Source: Rhodobacter sp. (lineage in GTDB: Bacteria > Pseudomonadota > Alphaproteobacteria > Rhodobacterales > Rhodobacteraceae). From it: a DNA stretch of 64,000 nucleotides. The stretch covers positions 62,001-126,000 of the forward strand of contig JACKKE010000002.1 of assembly GCA_020637595.1 (NCBI GenBank). Reading direction: 5' to 3'. The translations under genes and the position numbers were made by a program. Under the pieces are notes generated by a model. The model saw nothing but the letters and a program-made list of their open reading frames with translations. It made no database searches and was not told where the DNA came from. Below are positions 40,953 through 51,704 of the stretch, one piece after another; the stretch's first letter is position 1; each line of letters starts with the position of its first letter.

Positions 40953-42380
40953 GTGAGTTCGTCCGAAGAAACCCCGCAGCTTTATCAAGCCCGAGAGCCG
41001 GTATTCCCGCGCCGCGTCTATGGCGCGTTCCGCACGCTCAAGTGGTGGCTGATGGCGTTCACGCTGGGCATCTACTATCTGACGCCCTGGATTCGCTGGG
41101 ACCGCGGCCCGAACCTGCCCGATCAGGCGGTTCTGATCGACCTCGGCAACCGCCGCTTCTTCTTCTTTATGATCGAGATCTGGCCGCACGAATTCTATTT
41201 CGTCGCAGGGCTCCTGATCATGGCAGGGATCGGGCTTTTCCTGTTTACGTCGGCGCTGGGCCGCGTCTGGTGCGGCTATGCCTGCCCGCAGACGGTCTGG
41301 ACCGACCTCTATATTCTGGTGGAACGCTGGATCGAGGGCGACCGCAACGCGCGTCTGCGCCTTTATCGTCAGCCTTGGGGCGCGCGAGAAGATCCGCAAA
41401 TACGGCACCAAATGGCTGGTCTGGCTGCTGATCGGCATGGCGACGGGCGGTGCTTGGGTGTTCTATTTCACCGATGCGCCGACGCTGCTGCGCGATCTGG
41501 TGACGCTGCAGGCCAGCCCGATCGCCTATGGCACCATCGGTTTCCTGACCGCGACCACCTTCCTCTTCGGCGGCTTCTTCCGCGAACAGGTCTGCATCTA
41601 CGGCTGCCCCTGGCCGCGGATTCAGGCCGCGATGATGGACGAGGACACCATCACCATCAGCTATCGCGACTGGCGGGGCGAGCCGCGCGGCAAGCAGCGC
41701 AAGGGCGAGGCCGAGGATCGCACGGCGATTGCATCGACTGCATGGCCTGCGTCAACGTCTGCCCGATGGGGATCGACATCCGCGACGGCCAGCAGCTGGC
41801 CTGCATCACCTGCGGCCTGTGCATCGACGCCTGCAACGACATCATGGACAAGATCGGCAAGCCGCGCGGCCTCATCGGTTACATGGCGTTGACCGACGAA
41901 TCGCGCGAACGTTCGGGCAATGCGCCCAAGTCGATCTGGAAGCACGTCTTCCGTCCGCGGACCATCGTCTACACGACGATCTGGGGGGGCATCGGTCTGG
42001 GCCTGCTGGTCGCGCTGTTCCTGCGCACCGACATCGACATGTCGATCGCACCGGTCCGCAACCCGACCCATGTCGTGCTGGGCGATGGCTCGGTCCGCAA
42101 CGCCTATGACATCCGTCTGCGCAACATGAACGCCGAAGCGCGCGAGTTCGAGTTGTCGGTCGTCGATCACCCGGACATCGCCCTGTCGATGGAGGGTGTC
42201 GAGGGTCAGGTGGTTCTGGTCGGCCCGGACGAGCAGCTGAACCAGCGCGTTTATCTGACCGCCGCGCCCGGCACCGACGAGGGCAACGCCCGGTCGACGC
42301 CGGTCCGGATCTGGGTCTCGATCCAGGGCGAGGCGACCCGCGACTATCGCGACACGGTGTTCAACGGGAGGGGGCAATGA
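40953..42380 (+). pseudogene. ccoG: CcoG (FixG/RdxB) cbb3-assembly iron-sulfur protein (two frameshifts)
   Basis: A membrane ferredoxin of about 475 residues that helps assemble the cbb3 copper centre. It has several helices, CGYACPQTVWTDLYILVERWIEGDRNAR, then VCIYGCPWPRIQAAMMDEDTITI in a shifted frame, then CIDCMACVNVCPMGIDIRDGQQLACITCGLCIDACNDIMDKIGKPRGLI. The frame leaves near 41390 and returns near 41725. Total length is a multiple of three, as one insertion plus one deletion would give. Start is GTG at 40953 after AAGGAGCG. Probably intact in the organism. Confidence 0.88.
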
Positions 42381-42846
42381 TGGCGGGCTCGACGCCGCGT
42401 GAATTGACGGGCCGGATGGTCCTGGCAATCACGGTGACGGCCTTCGGGATCATCATCGCGGTCAACGTGGTGATGGCCTGGTTCGCCGTCGAGACCTTCC
42501 CGGGTCTTGAGGTGCGCAACTCCTACGTCGCCAGCCAGGGTTCAACCAACGCCTGGCCGATCAGCGACGGCTGGGTTGGCAGACCGATGCCGAGATGCGG
42601 GGCGGCACGCTGACCGTGTGGATCACCGGCGCCGACGGCGCGCCGGCCCAGGTGGCCTCGATCTCGGGCATCCTCGGCCGGCCGACCACCGAACGCGAGG
42701 ACATGTCGCCCGAGTTCAGCTATCGCGACGGGGCCTTCGTCGCGCCGGTCGATGTCGACTATGGCAACTGGGATCTGCGGTTGACCGCGATTGCGCCCGA
42801 CGGCACCGAGTTCAACCAAAGGATCGAGCTGATCCACCGCCGTTGA
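42377..42846 (+). pseudogene. ccoH: CcoH (FixH) cbb3-assembly protein (one frameshift)
   Basis: A protein of about 156 residues with one helix (RMVLAITVTAFGIIIAVNVVMAWFAVETFPGLEV) and a periplasmic domain needed for cbb3 assembly. After NSYVASQG the frame breaks near 42541, where GGTTCAACC stands for an expected GGTTTCAACC. The rest, WQTDAEMRGGTLTVWITGADGAP...YGNWDLRLTAIAPDG, follows in the next frame. Its start overlaps the ccoG stop. Confidence 0.85.
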
Positions 42847-42856
42847 AGGGGTCGCC

Positions 42857-45056
42857 ATGACCGACACGATGGAACCGACACCGTCCATTTCCGCTTGCCC
42901 GGCCTGCATCGCGACGCCTTCGGCGATCGAACGGGCGCAGGCCGCGGCGGCCGAAAAGGGCGCGCGGATCATGCTGTCGGTGCCGGACGCGCATTGCGCG
43001 GTCTGCATCCAGACCGTCGAAAGCGACCTTGAAAAGATGCCGGGCATCAAGAGTGCCCGGCTGAACCTGACGCTGCGCCGGGTATCGGTCGATGCCGAGG
43101 CGGGCATTACCGCGCAGATGGTGGCCGACCGGTTGAAGCAGCTGGGCTATCCGGCGTTCGAACTCGATCCCGGCACGCTGAGCATGACCGAAACCGACAA
43201 GCAGGGCCGCGACCTGCTGATGCGGCTGGGTGTGGCGGGGTTCAGCATGATGAACATCATGCTGCTGTCGGTCGCAGTCTGGTCGGGGGCGACGGATGCG
43301 ACGCGCGACCTGTTCCACCTGATTTCCGCGGTGATTGCCATCCCGACGGTGGCGTTTTCCGGCCAGCCGTTCTTTCGCAAGGCCTGGGCCGGGGTCAAGG
43401 CACGCCGGCTGGACATGGATTTCCCGATCTCGCTGGCGATCGTCCTGGCCACTGCGATCTCGCTCTATGAGACCTTCAACAGCGGTCGCCACGCGTATTT
43501 CGACGCGGCGGTGATGCTGACCTTCTTCCTGCTGGCAGGCCGGTATCTGGACTTCCGCACTCGCGCCGTGGCGCGCTCGGCCGCGCAGGAACTGGCCGCG
43601 CTGGAGGTGCCGCGCGCGATCCGCATCCACGGCGGCGAGGAAGAAACCGTGCCGGTCGCGCAGCTCAAGGTTGGCGATCTGGTTCTGGTGCGCCCGGGCG
43701 GGCGGATTCCGGTTGATGGTGTCGTCGTCGCTGGCCAGTCGGAACTGGATCGCTCGCTGCTGACCGGCGAGACGCTGCCGGTCTTCACCGGCCCCGATGC
43801 GGTGGTGACCGCTGGTGCCGTCAACCTGACCGGCCCGCTGACCGTGCAGGTGACGGCGGCCGGCAAGGACACAGCTCGCTGCACCGGATGGCCGATCTGG
43901 TCGCCGTGGCCGAGAACGCGCGCAACAAATACACGACGCTGGCCGAACGCGCGGCGCGGCTCTATTCGCCCTCGGTTCATCTGATGGCCTTTGGCGCTTT
44001 TGTCGTCTGGATGTGGATCACCGGTGGCGACGCGCGGCACGCGATCAACATCGCCGCTGCGACGCTGATCATCACCTGCCCCTGTGCGCTGGGCCTCGCC
44101 GTGCCGGCGGTGGTGACTGCCGCCTCGGGCAAGCTGTTTCGGGCGGGGCTGTTGATCAAGGACGGCTCGGCGCTGGAGCGACTGGCCGAGGTCGACACCG
44201 TCGTGTTCGACAAGACCGGCACTCTGACGATGGGCACGCCCGAGCCGGTGAACCTGGGCGATCTGCCGCGGGACGAGCTGGAAATCGCCGCGGCGCTGGG
44301 GGCGGCCTCGTCGCATCCGCTGGCGCGCGCCTTGGCCGAGGCGGCGCGGGCCCAAGGTATCATTCCCGCCCGGCTCGAGGACGTGGCCGAGGTTCCTGGC
44401 CACGGGTGCAGGCAAGCTGGCAGGGCCAGCGCGTGCGTCTGGGACGGGCGAACTGGGTCGGCGCCGACGCCCTCGACGTGACCGCGGCCTATCTGGCGGT
44501 GGGACCGCGCGCGCCGCGCGCCGTCGCCTTTGCCGATCGCCTGCGCGAAGGCGCTGACGAGGCCGTCGCCGCCTTCAAGGCGCAGGGCAAGCGGGTTCTG
44601 CTGATCTCGGGCGACGTGCCGGGGGCGGTGGGCGAGTTGGCGGGCCGTCTGGGCATCGACGACTGGCAGGCCGAGGCCCTGCCGCAGGACAAGGCCGCCG
44701 CCATCGAGGCGCTGCAGGCGCAGGGGCACAAGGTGCTGATGGTCGGCGACGGGCTGAACGACACCGTTGCGCTGACCGCCGCGCATGTGTCGATCTCGCC
44801 GGCCTCGGCGCTGGACGCAGCGCGGGTTGCGTCGGACATCGTGCTCTTGGGCCAGTCGTTGGCGCCGATCCCGCAGGCGCAGGGCGTGGCCGTCCGTGCC
44901 GTGCGCCGGATCCGCGAGAACTTCACCGTCTCGTTCGGCTACAACATCATCGCCGTGCCGATCGCGCTGGTCGGTCTGGCCTCGCCCCTGATCGCCGCCT
45001 TGGCAATGTCGGCCTCGTCGATTACGGTCGCGCTGAATTCTCTGCGGCTGAAGTAG
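42857..45056 (+). pseudogene. ccoI: CcoI copper-translocating P-type ATPase (two frameshifts)
   Basis: A CPx-type ATPase of about 733 residues that supplies copper for the cbb3 CuB site. It has a heavy-metal domain (DAHCAVCIQTVESDLEKMPGI), the phosphatase loop SLLTGETLPVF, the CPC motif ITCPCALGLAVPAVV, the phosphorylation site VVFDKTGTLTMG, an HP-type SSHPLARALAE and the hinge VLMVGDGLNDTVAL. Frames break near 43871 (one C missing) and near 44403 (one G missing). Both halves match without loss of residues, so sequence error is likely. Confidence 0.9.
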
Positions 45057-45068
45057 GATCTGCGCGAC

Positions 45069-45227
45069 ATGGATATCCTGGCGGTTCTGATCCCGGTTTC
45101 ATTGGCTCTGGGTCTGGGCGGGCTGGTCGGCTTCTGGTGGACCCTGCGCCGTGGCCAGTATGACGACCCCGAGGGCGACAGCCAGCGCATCCTGCGCGGG
45201 GACTACGACGAGCACCCGAAAGCATGA
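45069..45227 (+). CDS. ccoS: CcoS (FixS) cbb3-assembly protein
   Basis: A 52-residue protein: MDILAVLIPVSLALGLGGLVGFWWTLRRGQYDDPEGDSQRIL. One N-terminal helix is followed by the family's WTLRRGQYDDPEGDAxRIL signature, which is hard to mistake. It lies 12 bases after ccoI and ends the ccoGHIS set. CcoS is needed to insert heme b and CuB into CcoN. Confidence 0.93.
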   Translation: MDILAVLIPVSLALGLGGLVGFWWTLRRGQYDDPEGDSQRILRGDYDEHPKA

Positions 45228-45308
45228 GCGTGCCCTCGCGGGGTTGACCTTTGCCGGGCGGAGGCTCTTATTACCGGCAACGGGAACCCCAACATAAGAG
45301 GACAAGCA

Positions 45309-45917
45309 ATGTCGTTCACCCTGCCCGATCTGCCCTATGCCCATGACGCCCTGGCCGCGCTGGGCATGTCGAAGGAAACGCTGGAATACCACCACGACCT
45401 TCACCACAAGGCCTATGTCGACAACGGCAACAAGCTGATCGCCGGCACCGAGTGGGAAGGCAAGTCGCTGGAAGACATCGTGCGCGGCACCTACCAGGCC
45501 GGCGCGGTGGCCCAGAACGGCATCTTCAACAACGCCTCGCAGCACTGGAACCACGCCCAGTTCTGGGAAATGATGGGCCCGGGCGAGACCGGCATGCCCG
45601 GCGAACTGGAAGCCGCGATCGTCGAGTCGTTCGGCTCGGTGCAGAAGTTCAAGGACGATTTCGCCGCCGCTGGCGCGGGTCAGTTCGGTTCGGGCTGGTG
45701 CTGGCTGGTCCGCGACACCGACGGCGGGCTGAAGGTCACCAAGACCGAGAACGGTGTGAACCCGCTGTGCTTTGGCCAGACCGCGCTGCTGGGCTGCGAT
45801 GTGTGGGAGCATTCCTATTACATCGACTTCCGCAACAAGCGCCCGGCCTATCTGACCAACTTCCTGGACAAGCTGGTCAACTGGGAAAACGTGGCGGCGC
45901 GTCTGGCCTCGGCCTGA
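45309..45917 (+). CDS. sodB: Superoxide dismutase, Fe type
   Basis: A 202-residue Fe/Mn superoxide dismutase. Metal ligands lie in EYHHDLHHKAYVDN, ASQHWNHAQFWEMM and CDVWEHSYYIDFRNKRPAYLTNFLDKLVNW. GAGQFGSGWCWLV with its glutamine position favours the iron form, though cambialistic use cannot be excluded. It is intact, although its neighbours on both sides carry frameshifts. A strong terminator follows 22 bases after the stop. Confidence 0.95.
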   Translation: MSFTLPDLPYAHDALAALGMSKETLEYHHDLHHKAYVDNGNKLIAGTEWEGKSLEDIVRGTYQAGAVAQNGIFNNASQHWNHAQFWEMMGPGETGMPGELEAAIVESFGSVQKFKDDFAAAGAGQFGSGWCWLVRDTDGGLKVTKTENGVNPLCFGQTALLGCDVWEHSYYIDFRNKRPAYLTNFLDKLVNWENVAARLASA

Positions 45918-45939
45918 TCGCGGCGATTGCGACGGAAAC

Positions 45940-45963
45940 GGGGGCCCTTGTGGCCCCCTTTTT
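45940..45963 (+). terminator. Rho-independent terminator after sodB
   Basis: GGGGGCC and GGCCCCC arms with a five-base loop are followed by TTTTT. The convergent hydrolase gene ends at the same place, so it may serve both strands. Confidence 0.85.
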
Positions 45964-46726
45964 CATGCGCGGATGAAGGCGCTCAGCGCATCCGCGACGG
46001 CCTGCGGGTCTTCGAGATTGGGCGAATGCCCGCAACCGGGCAGCACCAGTGCGCGGCCCTGTGGCGCGGTCGCGGCCAGCCAGTCGGCGGTCTGCGGCGG
46101 ATAGATCCGGCTGCGCGCGCCGTGGATCGCCAGCAGCGGCACCGGCAGCCGGGCGATGGCCGCGCGCAGATCGGCCCGGGTCAGCGAATCCCAGAAGGCC
46201 GCCATAACCGCCGGGTCATTGGCGCGGATCAGGGACTCGGCCGCCGGCAGGGCGGTGCAGGTTTCAGGCTGCGCGACCATCGACCGTGCGATGGCCTGCG
46301 CCGCCGCCGGCCAGTCGCGCAGGAACCGCGCGCTGCCCTGCGCGGCCTTGTCCGCACTCTGCCCGCGCATCGCGAAATCCCAACCGGGGGCGGGCAGGGG
46401 CGCGGCGACATGTCGAGCGAGACCATCCGCGCCACGCGCCCGCTGCCGCCTTGCAGATAGGCCCAGCCGATCAGTGCGCCCAGTGACCAACCGACCAGCG
46501 TGACGTCGTGCAGGTCATGCGCCGCCAGGTAGTCGCCCAGCAGGACCACGCCGCCGGCGATGTCGGGCGCATAGCCGGTGGTCGCGCCGTGGCCAGGCAG
46601 GTCGGGGGCATGGACCGTCGCATCCAGCCGTCGCGCGACGGGTTCCCAGATGCGGCCCCGCATCGTCCAACCGTGCAGGGCGACGACCGGCGGGCCCTCG
46701 CCCCAGACCTCGGCGCCGATCGTCAC
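45963..46726 (-). pseudogene. Alpha/beta hydrolase beside the ABC importer (one frameshift)
   Basis: An alpha/beta hydrolase of about 254 residues, resembling BioH or ring-cleavage hydrolases. The first half has VVALHGWTMRGRIWEPVARRL, APDLPGHG and the nucleophile elbow LVGWSLGALIGWAYL. The second half, one frame over, has LLAIHGARSRIYPP and the histidine in LPGCGHSPNLEDPQAVADAL. The break is near 46405, and one restored base rejoins them. GTG start at 46726 overlaps the stop of the ABC permease gene as GTGA, so it belongs to that operon. It may process the imported compound. Confidence 0.8.
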
Positions 46727-47778
46727 CGGGTGCCCCGCAGCCGGCCGACGATGCCGGTCGGGAAGAAATAGACCGACAGGATAAACAGCACGCCCAGCCA
46801 CAACAGCCACCGGTCGGGGTTCAGCAGATCGGGGATCAGCGGCAGACCGGCGGTCGCCTCGGACAGCCCGCCCATCAGCGATTTCAGATAGTTCTGCGCC
46901 AGCACGAAGATCGTCGTGCCGACCACCGCGCCATACATCGTGCCCATCCCGCCGATCACCACGATCAAGAGGATGTCCATCATGATCTCCATCCCCAGGG
47001 TGGTCGCCGGGCCGACATAGCGCAGCCAGATCGCGAACAGCGCCCCGGCCAGCGCCGCGATCATCGCCGAAAGGCAGGTCGCCAGCGCCCGATAATAGAC
47101 CACGCGATAGCCGATCGCCTCGGCGCGGAACGCATTCTCGCGGATTGCCAGCAGCACCCGGCCAAAGGGCGAGTTGACGATCCTCAGCATCGTCAGAAAC
47201 AGGATCAGAGACCCGGCGAAAACGAGGTAGTAGTTCACCACCTTGCCGTTGATCCGCTGGCCCAGCACCTCGGCGTCGAAGAGCCGGAAGGCAGGCGTCA
47301 ATTCGCGCGGGATGCGGATGTTCATGCCGTCCTCGCCACCGGTGAAGCCGCTGAGCTGGCTGACCAGAACGGCCACGGCCGAGGCTATCGCCAGGGTGAT
47401 CATCGCGAAAAAGATCGCCCGCACCCTGAGCGACAGCAGCGCCGTCAACAGCGCCACGACGCCCGCCACCGCCGTGCCCGCCAGCGCGCCGAGGATCAGC
47501 GCATCATAGCCGGTGCCCATCCGGTCGCTGGCGATGGCGACGCCATAAGCGCCCATGCCGAAGAACATCGTGTGGGCAAAGCTGACGATCCCGCCATAGC
47601 CCAGCATCAGGTCATAGCTGGCGACCAGCACGATGACGATGCAGATCCGGGCGGCGGTTTCCAGGCTGCGCGAGCCAGGGAACAGGAAGGGGGCAAAGGC
47701 CAGCGCGATCAGGATCGCCACCAGGAGGACACCCAGGATGCGGCTTTGCGGCATGTCGCCAGAGAGCAGTCGCTTCAT
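46723..47778 (-). CDS. Branched-chain-type ABC permease, LivM-like
   Basis: A 351-residue permease of the hydrophobic amino-acid uptake family, with about nine helices. LVASYDLMLGYGGIVSFAHTMFFGMGAYGVA near the N-terminus and NPFGRVLLAIRENAFRAEAIGYRV are characteristic, as is VIGGMGTMYGAVVGTTIFVLAQNYL. It is one of the few intact long genes in this stretch. Near aromatic genes, such importers often take up benzoate-like acids. Its ATG lies one base after the LivH-like stop. Confidence 0.88.
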   Translation of the reverse strand: MKRLLSGDMPQSRILGVLLVAILIALAFAPFLFPGSRSLETAARICIVIVLVASYDLMLGYGGIVSFAHTMFFGMGAYGVAIASDRMGTGYDALILGALAGTAVAGVVALLTALLSLRVRAIFFAMITLAIASAVAVLVSQLSGFTGGEDGMNIRIPRELTPAFRLFDAEVLGQRINGKVVNYYLVFAGSLILFLTMLRIVNSPFGRVLLAIRENAFRAEAIGYRVVYYRALATCLSAMIAALAGALFAIWLRYVGPATTLGMEIMMDILLIVVIGGMGTMYGAVVGTTIFVLAQNYLKSLMGGLSEATAGLPLIPDLLNPDRWLLWLGVLFILSVYFFPTGIVGRLRGTR

Positions 47779-47779
47779 G

Positions 47780-48824
47780 TCACTTCGCCTTCACCACCGG
47801 GACCATGCCCATCGGCCGCCACATCAGGATCGCCACCATCAGAGCGATGTTGGAAATCAGCGCCAGCTTCGGTTCCAGAAACGCGGCGTAGTTCTGCACC
47901 AGCCCGACGGTCAGCGCGCCGATGAAACAGCCCTCGACCGATCCCAGCCCGCCGATGATCACGACGATGAACACCAGGATCATGATCTCGTTGCCCATAT
48001 GGGCGGTGATCACCTCCTGATAGAGGGCCCACATCACGCCCCCCAGCCCCGCCAGCGCCGACCCGGCGATGAAGACGCCGACGAAGACTCGGGTGATGTT
48101 GTAGCCCAGCGCCTGCACCATCTCGGGGTTCTCGACGCCGGCGCGCACGATCAGCCCCATCTTGGTGCGGCGCAGCACGGCCTGCAGTGACAGGAACACG
48201 CACCAGCCCGACGCCGACCGCGACCAGGCGGTATTTCTCCAGTGCCGCACCGGCAAAGGTGATCGCGCCTTTCAGCGTCTCGGGCCGGGCGATGACGATT
48301 TCCTGCCCGCCCCACAGCACATAGATCAGCTGTTCCGCGACGATCAGCCCGCCCATCGTCACCAGGATCTGTTTCAGATGCGCGCCATAGACCGGGCGGA
48401 CGATGACGCGCTCGAACCCCCAGCCCAGTGCGCCGGTGACGGCCATCGCCGCCAGCACCGCCAGTGCCACGGCCAGCAGATTCAGCATCAAGGACGGCGC
48501 CCCGGTCATCGACGCCAGCGCCAGCAGAACCGTGGTGCCGACGAAGGCCCCGAATGAGATGAACGCGCCGTGGCCGAAATTGATGACGTCCATCAGGCCG
48601 AAGACCAGCGTCATGCCGCTGGCGATGACAAAGATCATCATCCCCATCGCCAGCCCGGAAACGGTCAACGTCAGCCAGCTGGACGGCGAGGGGATCAGGG
48701 CAAAACCCAGCACCATCAGTGCGGGCACCAGCATCACCGGCAGCCAGGGCCGCAGCCGCTCGGCCAGGGTCAGCCGCGCCATCGTCGGCGCGTGGGTCGG
48801 GGCGTTCTGCGCGCCGGTGGTCAT
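47780..48824 (-). pseudogene. Branched-chain-type ABC permease, LivH-like (frameshifted)
   Basis: A permease of about 348 residues: FVIASGMTLVFGLMDVINFGHGAFISFGAFVGTTV, then GALGWGFERVIVRPVYGAHLKQILVTMGGLIVAEQLIYVLWGG. After about 48205 the frame changes, and GLIVRAGVENPEMVQALGYNITRVFVGVFIAGSALAGLGGVMWALYQEVI plus IIGGLGSVEGCFIGALTVGLVQNYAAF follow in the other frame. Together they give a normal LivH. Its ATG overlaps the stop of the LivF-like gene. Confidence 0.83.
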
Positions 48825-49545
48825 GCGGACTCCATCTTCAGGCCCATCAGGCGTTCTTGCAGGCCGGTGTCGCCGGCGAGTTCCGCCATTGCGCCGGTCC
48901 AGACGATGCGCCCGTCATCCATCACCGCGACATGATCGCCCAGCGCGCTTGGGCCAGCGAGAAATTCTGCTCGACCATCAGGATCGAGGCGCCGCGGTTC
49001 TTCAGGTCCTTCAGCGCGCGGCCAGCGTCGCCACGATGGCGGGCGCGAGGCCCTTGGAGGGCTCGTCGATCAGATAGGAACTCGCGGTCCTCGACCACCG
49101 CGCGGGCGACCGACAGCATCTGCTTCTGCCCGCCCGACAGTGTGCCGGCGGCCGATTTCCAGAAGGTCTTCAGCGCCGGAAAGGCGGTAAAGATCCAGTC
49201 CAGGCGTTCGGGGATCGGCTGGCCGGACAGCGCGGCGAGGCGGATGTTTTCTTCGACCGTGAGATCTGAAAAGATGCCCATGTCCTCGGGGACAAAGCCG
49301 ATGCCGCGCCGGGCGATCTGCGCCGGGGGCAGGCCGTGGATATGCGCGCCATCCAGCAGGATCTCGCCCGCATGCGGTTTCCACAGGCCCATGATCGTGC
49401 GCAATGTCGTCGTCTTGCCGGCGCCGTTGCGGCCCAGAAGCATGGTCACGCCACCCCGCGGAACCTCGAGATCGACGCCGTGCAGGATGTGGTACTGGGC
49501 GATGTCGGTCTTGACGCCCTTCAGGGTCAGAATGGGGTCAGACAT
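48821..49545 (-). pseudogene. Branched-chain-type ABC ATPase, LivF-like (about three frameshifts)
   Basis: An ATPase of about 241 residues. The intact first part has LHGVDLEVPRGGVTMLLGRNGAGKTTTLRTIMGL (Walker A), GIGFVPEDMGIFSDLTVEENIRLAAL and the signature TLSGGQKQMLSVARAV. Walker B (LIDEPSKGLAPAIVATLA) then LKDLKNRGASILMVEQNFSLAQ and GDHVAVMDDGRIVWTG lie in alternate frames, with breaks near 48960, 49030 and 49075. Start at 49545 overlaps the LivG-like stop by eight bases. Confidence 0.8.
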
Positions 49546-50306
49546 CGGCCAGTTCCTTGCCCAGATACGCCTCCTGCACCACGGCCGAGGCCATGACCTC
49601 GGCGGGCGGGCCATCGGCCACCAGGGCACCGTTGTGCAGGACGATGATGCGGTCGGCGAGGCTGCGGATCACGTCCATCTTGTGTTCGACCAGCAGAACG
49701 GTCGCCGCCGGGTCGGCCTTGATGCCGGCGATCAGGTCCAGGATCACCGGCGCTTCCTCGACCGACATTCCGGCGGTGGGTTCGTCGAACATGAAGACGC
49801 GGGGCTTCAGCGCGATCATCGCCGCGACCTCCAGCTTGCGCTGGTCGCCGTGCGCTGAGCGCGCTGACCGTCTGGTCGCGCTGATGCGACAGCCGGACGC
49901 GCTCCAGCACCGCCTCGGCCTCGTTCGATCAGGTCGCGGTGGCCCATCGCCATCGTCCACAGGTTGAACCCCCGCCGCTCGCGCGCCTGCACCACCAGGC
50001 GGACGTTCTCGAGCACCGTCAGGCGGGGAAAGAGGTTGGTCAGCTGGAAACGCGCGGCCCAGACCGGCCTCGGTGCCGGAAACTTGGCGCGAGGCGGGTG
50101 ATGTCCTGTCCCATCAGCTCGACGCGGCCTTCGGTGGCACGGATCTGACCCGAGATCAGGTTGAAATACGTGGTCTTGCCGGCGCCGTTCGGGCCGACGA
50201 TGGCGGTCAGTTCCCCGGGCGTGAAGGCGCAGCTCACGGCGTCCACCGCCACATGGCCGCCGAAGCGCACGGTCAGATCACGGGTCACGAGAGATGGCTG
50301 GGACAT
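49538..50306 (-). pseudogene. Branched-chain-type ABC ATPase, LivG-like (at least three frameshifts)
   Basis: An ATPase of about 256 residues. The first frame has RDLTVRFGGHVAVDAVSCAFTPGELTAIVGPNGAGKTTYFNLISGQI. The next has FPRLTVLENVRLVVQARERRGFNLW. The last has HGDQRKLEVAAMIALKPRVFMFDEPTAGMSVEEAPVILDLI...VLLVEHKMDVIRSLADRIIVLHNGALVADGPPAEVMA. Breaks lie near 50070, 49930 and 49862. The DEPTAGMS Walker B and VEHKMD H-loop mark it as the LivG-type partner. Confidence 0.8.
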
Positions 50307-50426
50307 GGCGGCTGCGCGGCGGGGCGATGAAGGATGCCAAACCGATCCCCCGGAGTACGGGATGCGCGGTGATGGGCGCGGCGAAGGAAGGGGGGAGGCG
50401 CGGAAGGGGCGCCTCCCCGCAAGGGA

Positions 50427-51607
50427 TCACTGGTTGCGGATCGGAATGTCCATCATGTCGGGGGTGATTTCCTGCACGAGTTCCGGCACCGCCCAGTCGA
50501 CGCCGTCGTGCAGCGCGATGCGGAAGTGATACATAGACTGCATCGCCTGGTGGTCCTCCGGGCGGAACCACATCTCGCCCTTCGGGGTCTGGAAATGCAT
50601 GCCTTCCATCGCCGCGATCAGCGCTTCGGTGTCGGTCGAGCCGCCGGTGGCGCGCAGTGCCTCGACGATGGCGATGCCAGCCGCCATGCCGCCCGCGGTG
50701 AAGAAGTCGGGCGGGGTGCCGTAACGCGCCCATGTGCTGCTCCACCAGCCAGTCGTTCACCGGGTTCTGCGGAATTTCATAGTAGTAATAGGTCGCGCCT
50801 TCGAGGCCGGGGAAGTCCTGATAGCCGACCAGCGCCGGCAGGATGTTGCCGCCGGTTGCCAGCTGGATGCCGAAACGGCCCGGGTCCATCGCCTGGATGC
50901 GGCCCATCGGATTGCCGCCACCGGCCCAGATCACGAACAGGCGGCGGTCGCCCTCATGTTCCTGCAGCGCGTTGAAGATGCGCTCGGCTGCGGCGGTGAA
51001 ATCGGTGGTGTCGGTGGGCACGTATTCTTCATGGACGATGGTCGCCGGGGTCTCGGCAAGCGCCTCGCGGAAGGCGGCGATACCGTCACGGCCGAACGCA
51101 TAGTCCTGCGCCAGCGTGGCGATCGACCACGCCTTCCTGACCCAGGGCGATGGCGTTCGAAATCGCGTCCTGGCTGACGATTGCGACCGGTGCGGAAGAT
51201 GTAGCGGTTCCAGTCCGAACCGGTGATCGAATCAGCCACCGCCGGTTCGACCAGCAGGATGCGTTCGTATTCCTCGGCCACCGGCAGCATCGCCAGCGCC
51301 ACGCCCGAGCTGACGTCGGACCCACCGCGATCGCCGCGTCGTCGTCCTCGAAGGCCTGTGCCAGCAGGGCGCGGCCCAGATCGGGGCGCAGCTGGCTGTC
51401 TTTCTCGATCACCACCAGATCGTTGCCGTCGACCTGCATGGTGCCGTTTGTGGCGTATTCCAGCCCCATCATCAGGCCGATCTGGCTTTGCGCGGCATAG
51501 GCTTCCAGTGCGCCGGTCATGTCGTGGATATGAGCGATACGGATTTCGTCGGCCGTGGCGGGCGCCGTCATCAGCGCAGCGACCGCGGCGGTCAGCATAA
51601 GTCTCAT
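50427..51607 (-). pseudogene. Branched-chain-type ABC solute-binding protein (about four frameshifts)
   Basis: A periplasmic binding protein of about 393 residues, with an N-terminal signal peptide (RLMLTAAVAALMTAPATADE). Then IRIAHIHDMTGALEAYAAQSQIGLMMGLEYATNGT is typical of LivJ-like proteins. Later pieces in other frames include LPVAEEYERILLVEPAVADSITGSDWNRYIFRTG, IATLAQDYAFGRDGIAAFREAL, TDFTAAAERIFNALQ and YHFRIALHDGVDWAVPELVQEI. Breaks lie near 51318, 51190, 51140 and 50735. Ligand unknown; an aromatic acid would suit the neighbourhood. The 120 bases to the LivG-like gene hold nothing I can name. Confidence 0.8.
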
Positions 51608-51704
51608 GGTGTCCTCCCTTTGGCAAACATGATGACTGATTCATGTTTCACAACAGGGGTGCCCGCCCGAGGCGATTCTGTCAAGGAAAGTTTGTGAACG
51701 GGCC

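Noticed and set aside
41385..41730. Programmed ribosomal frameshifting in ccoG
   Set aside because: No slippery heptamer with downstream pseudoknot was seen. Other ccoG genes are read in one frame, and similar indels fill the whole neighbourhood.
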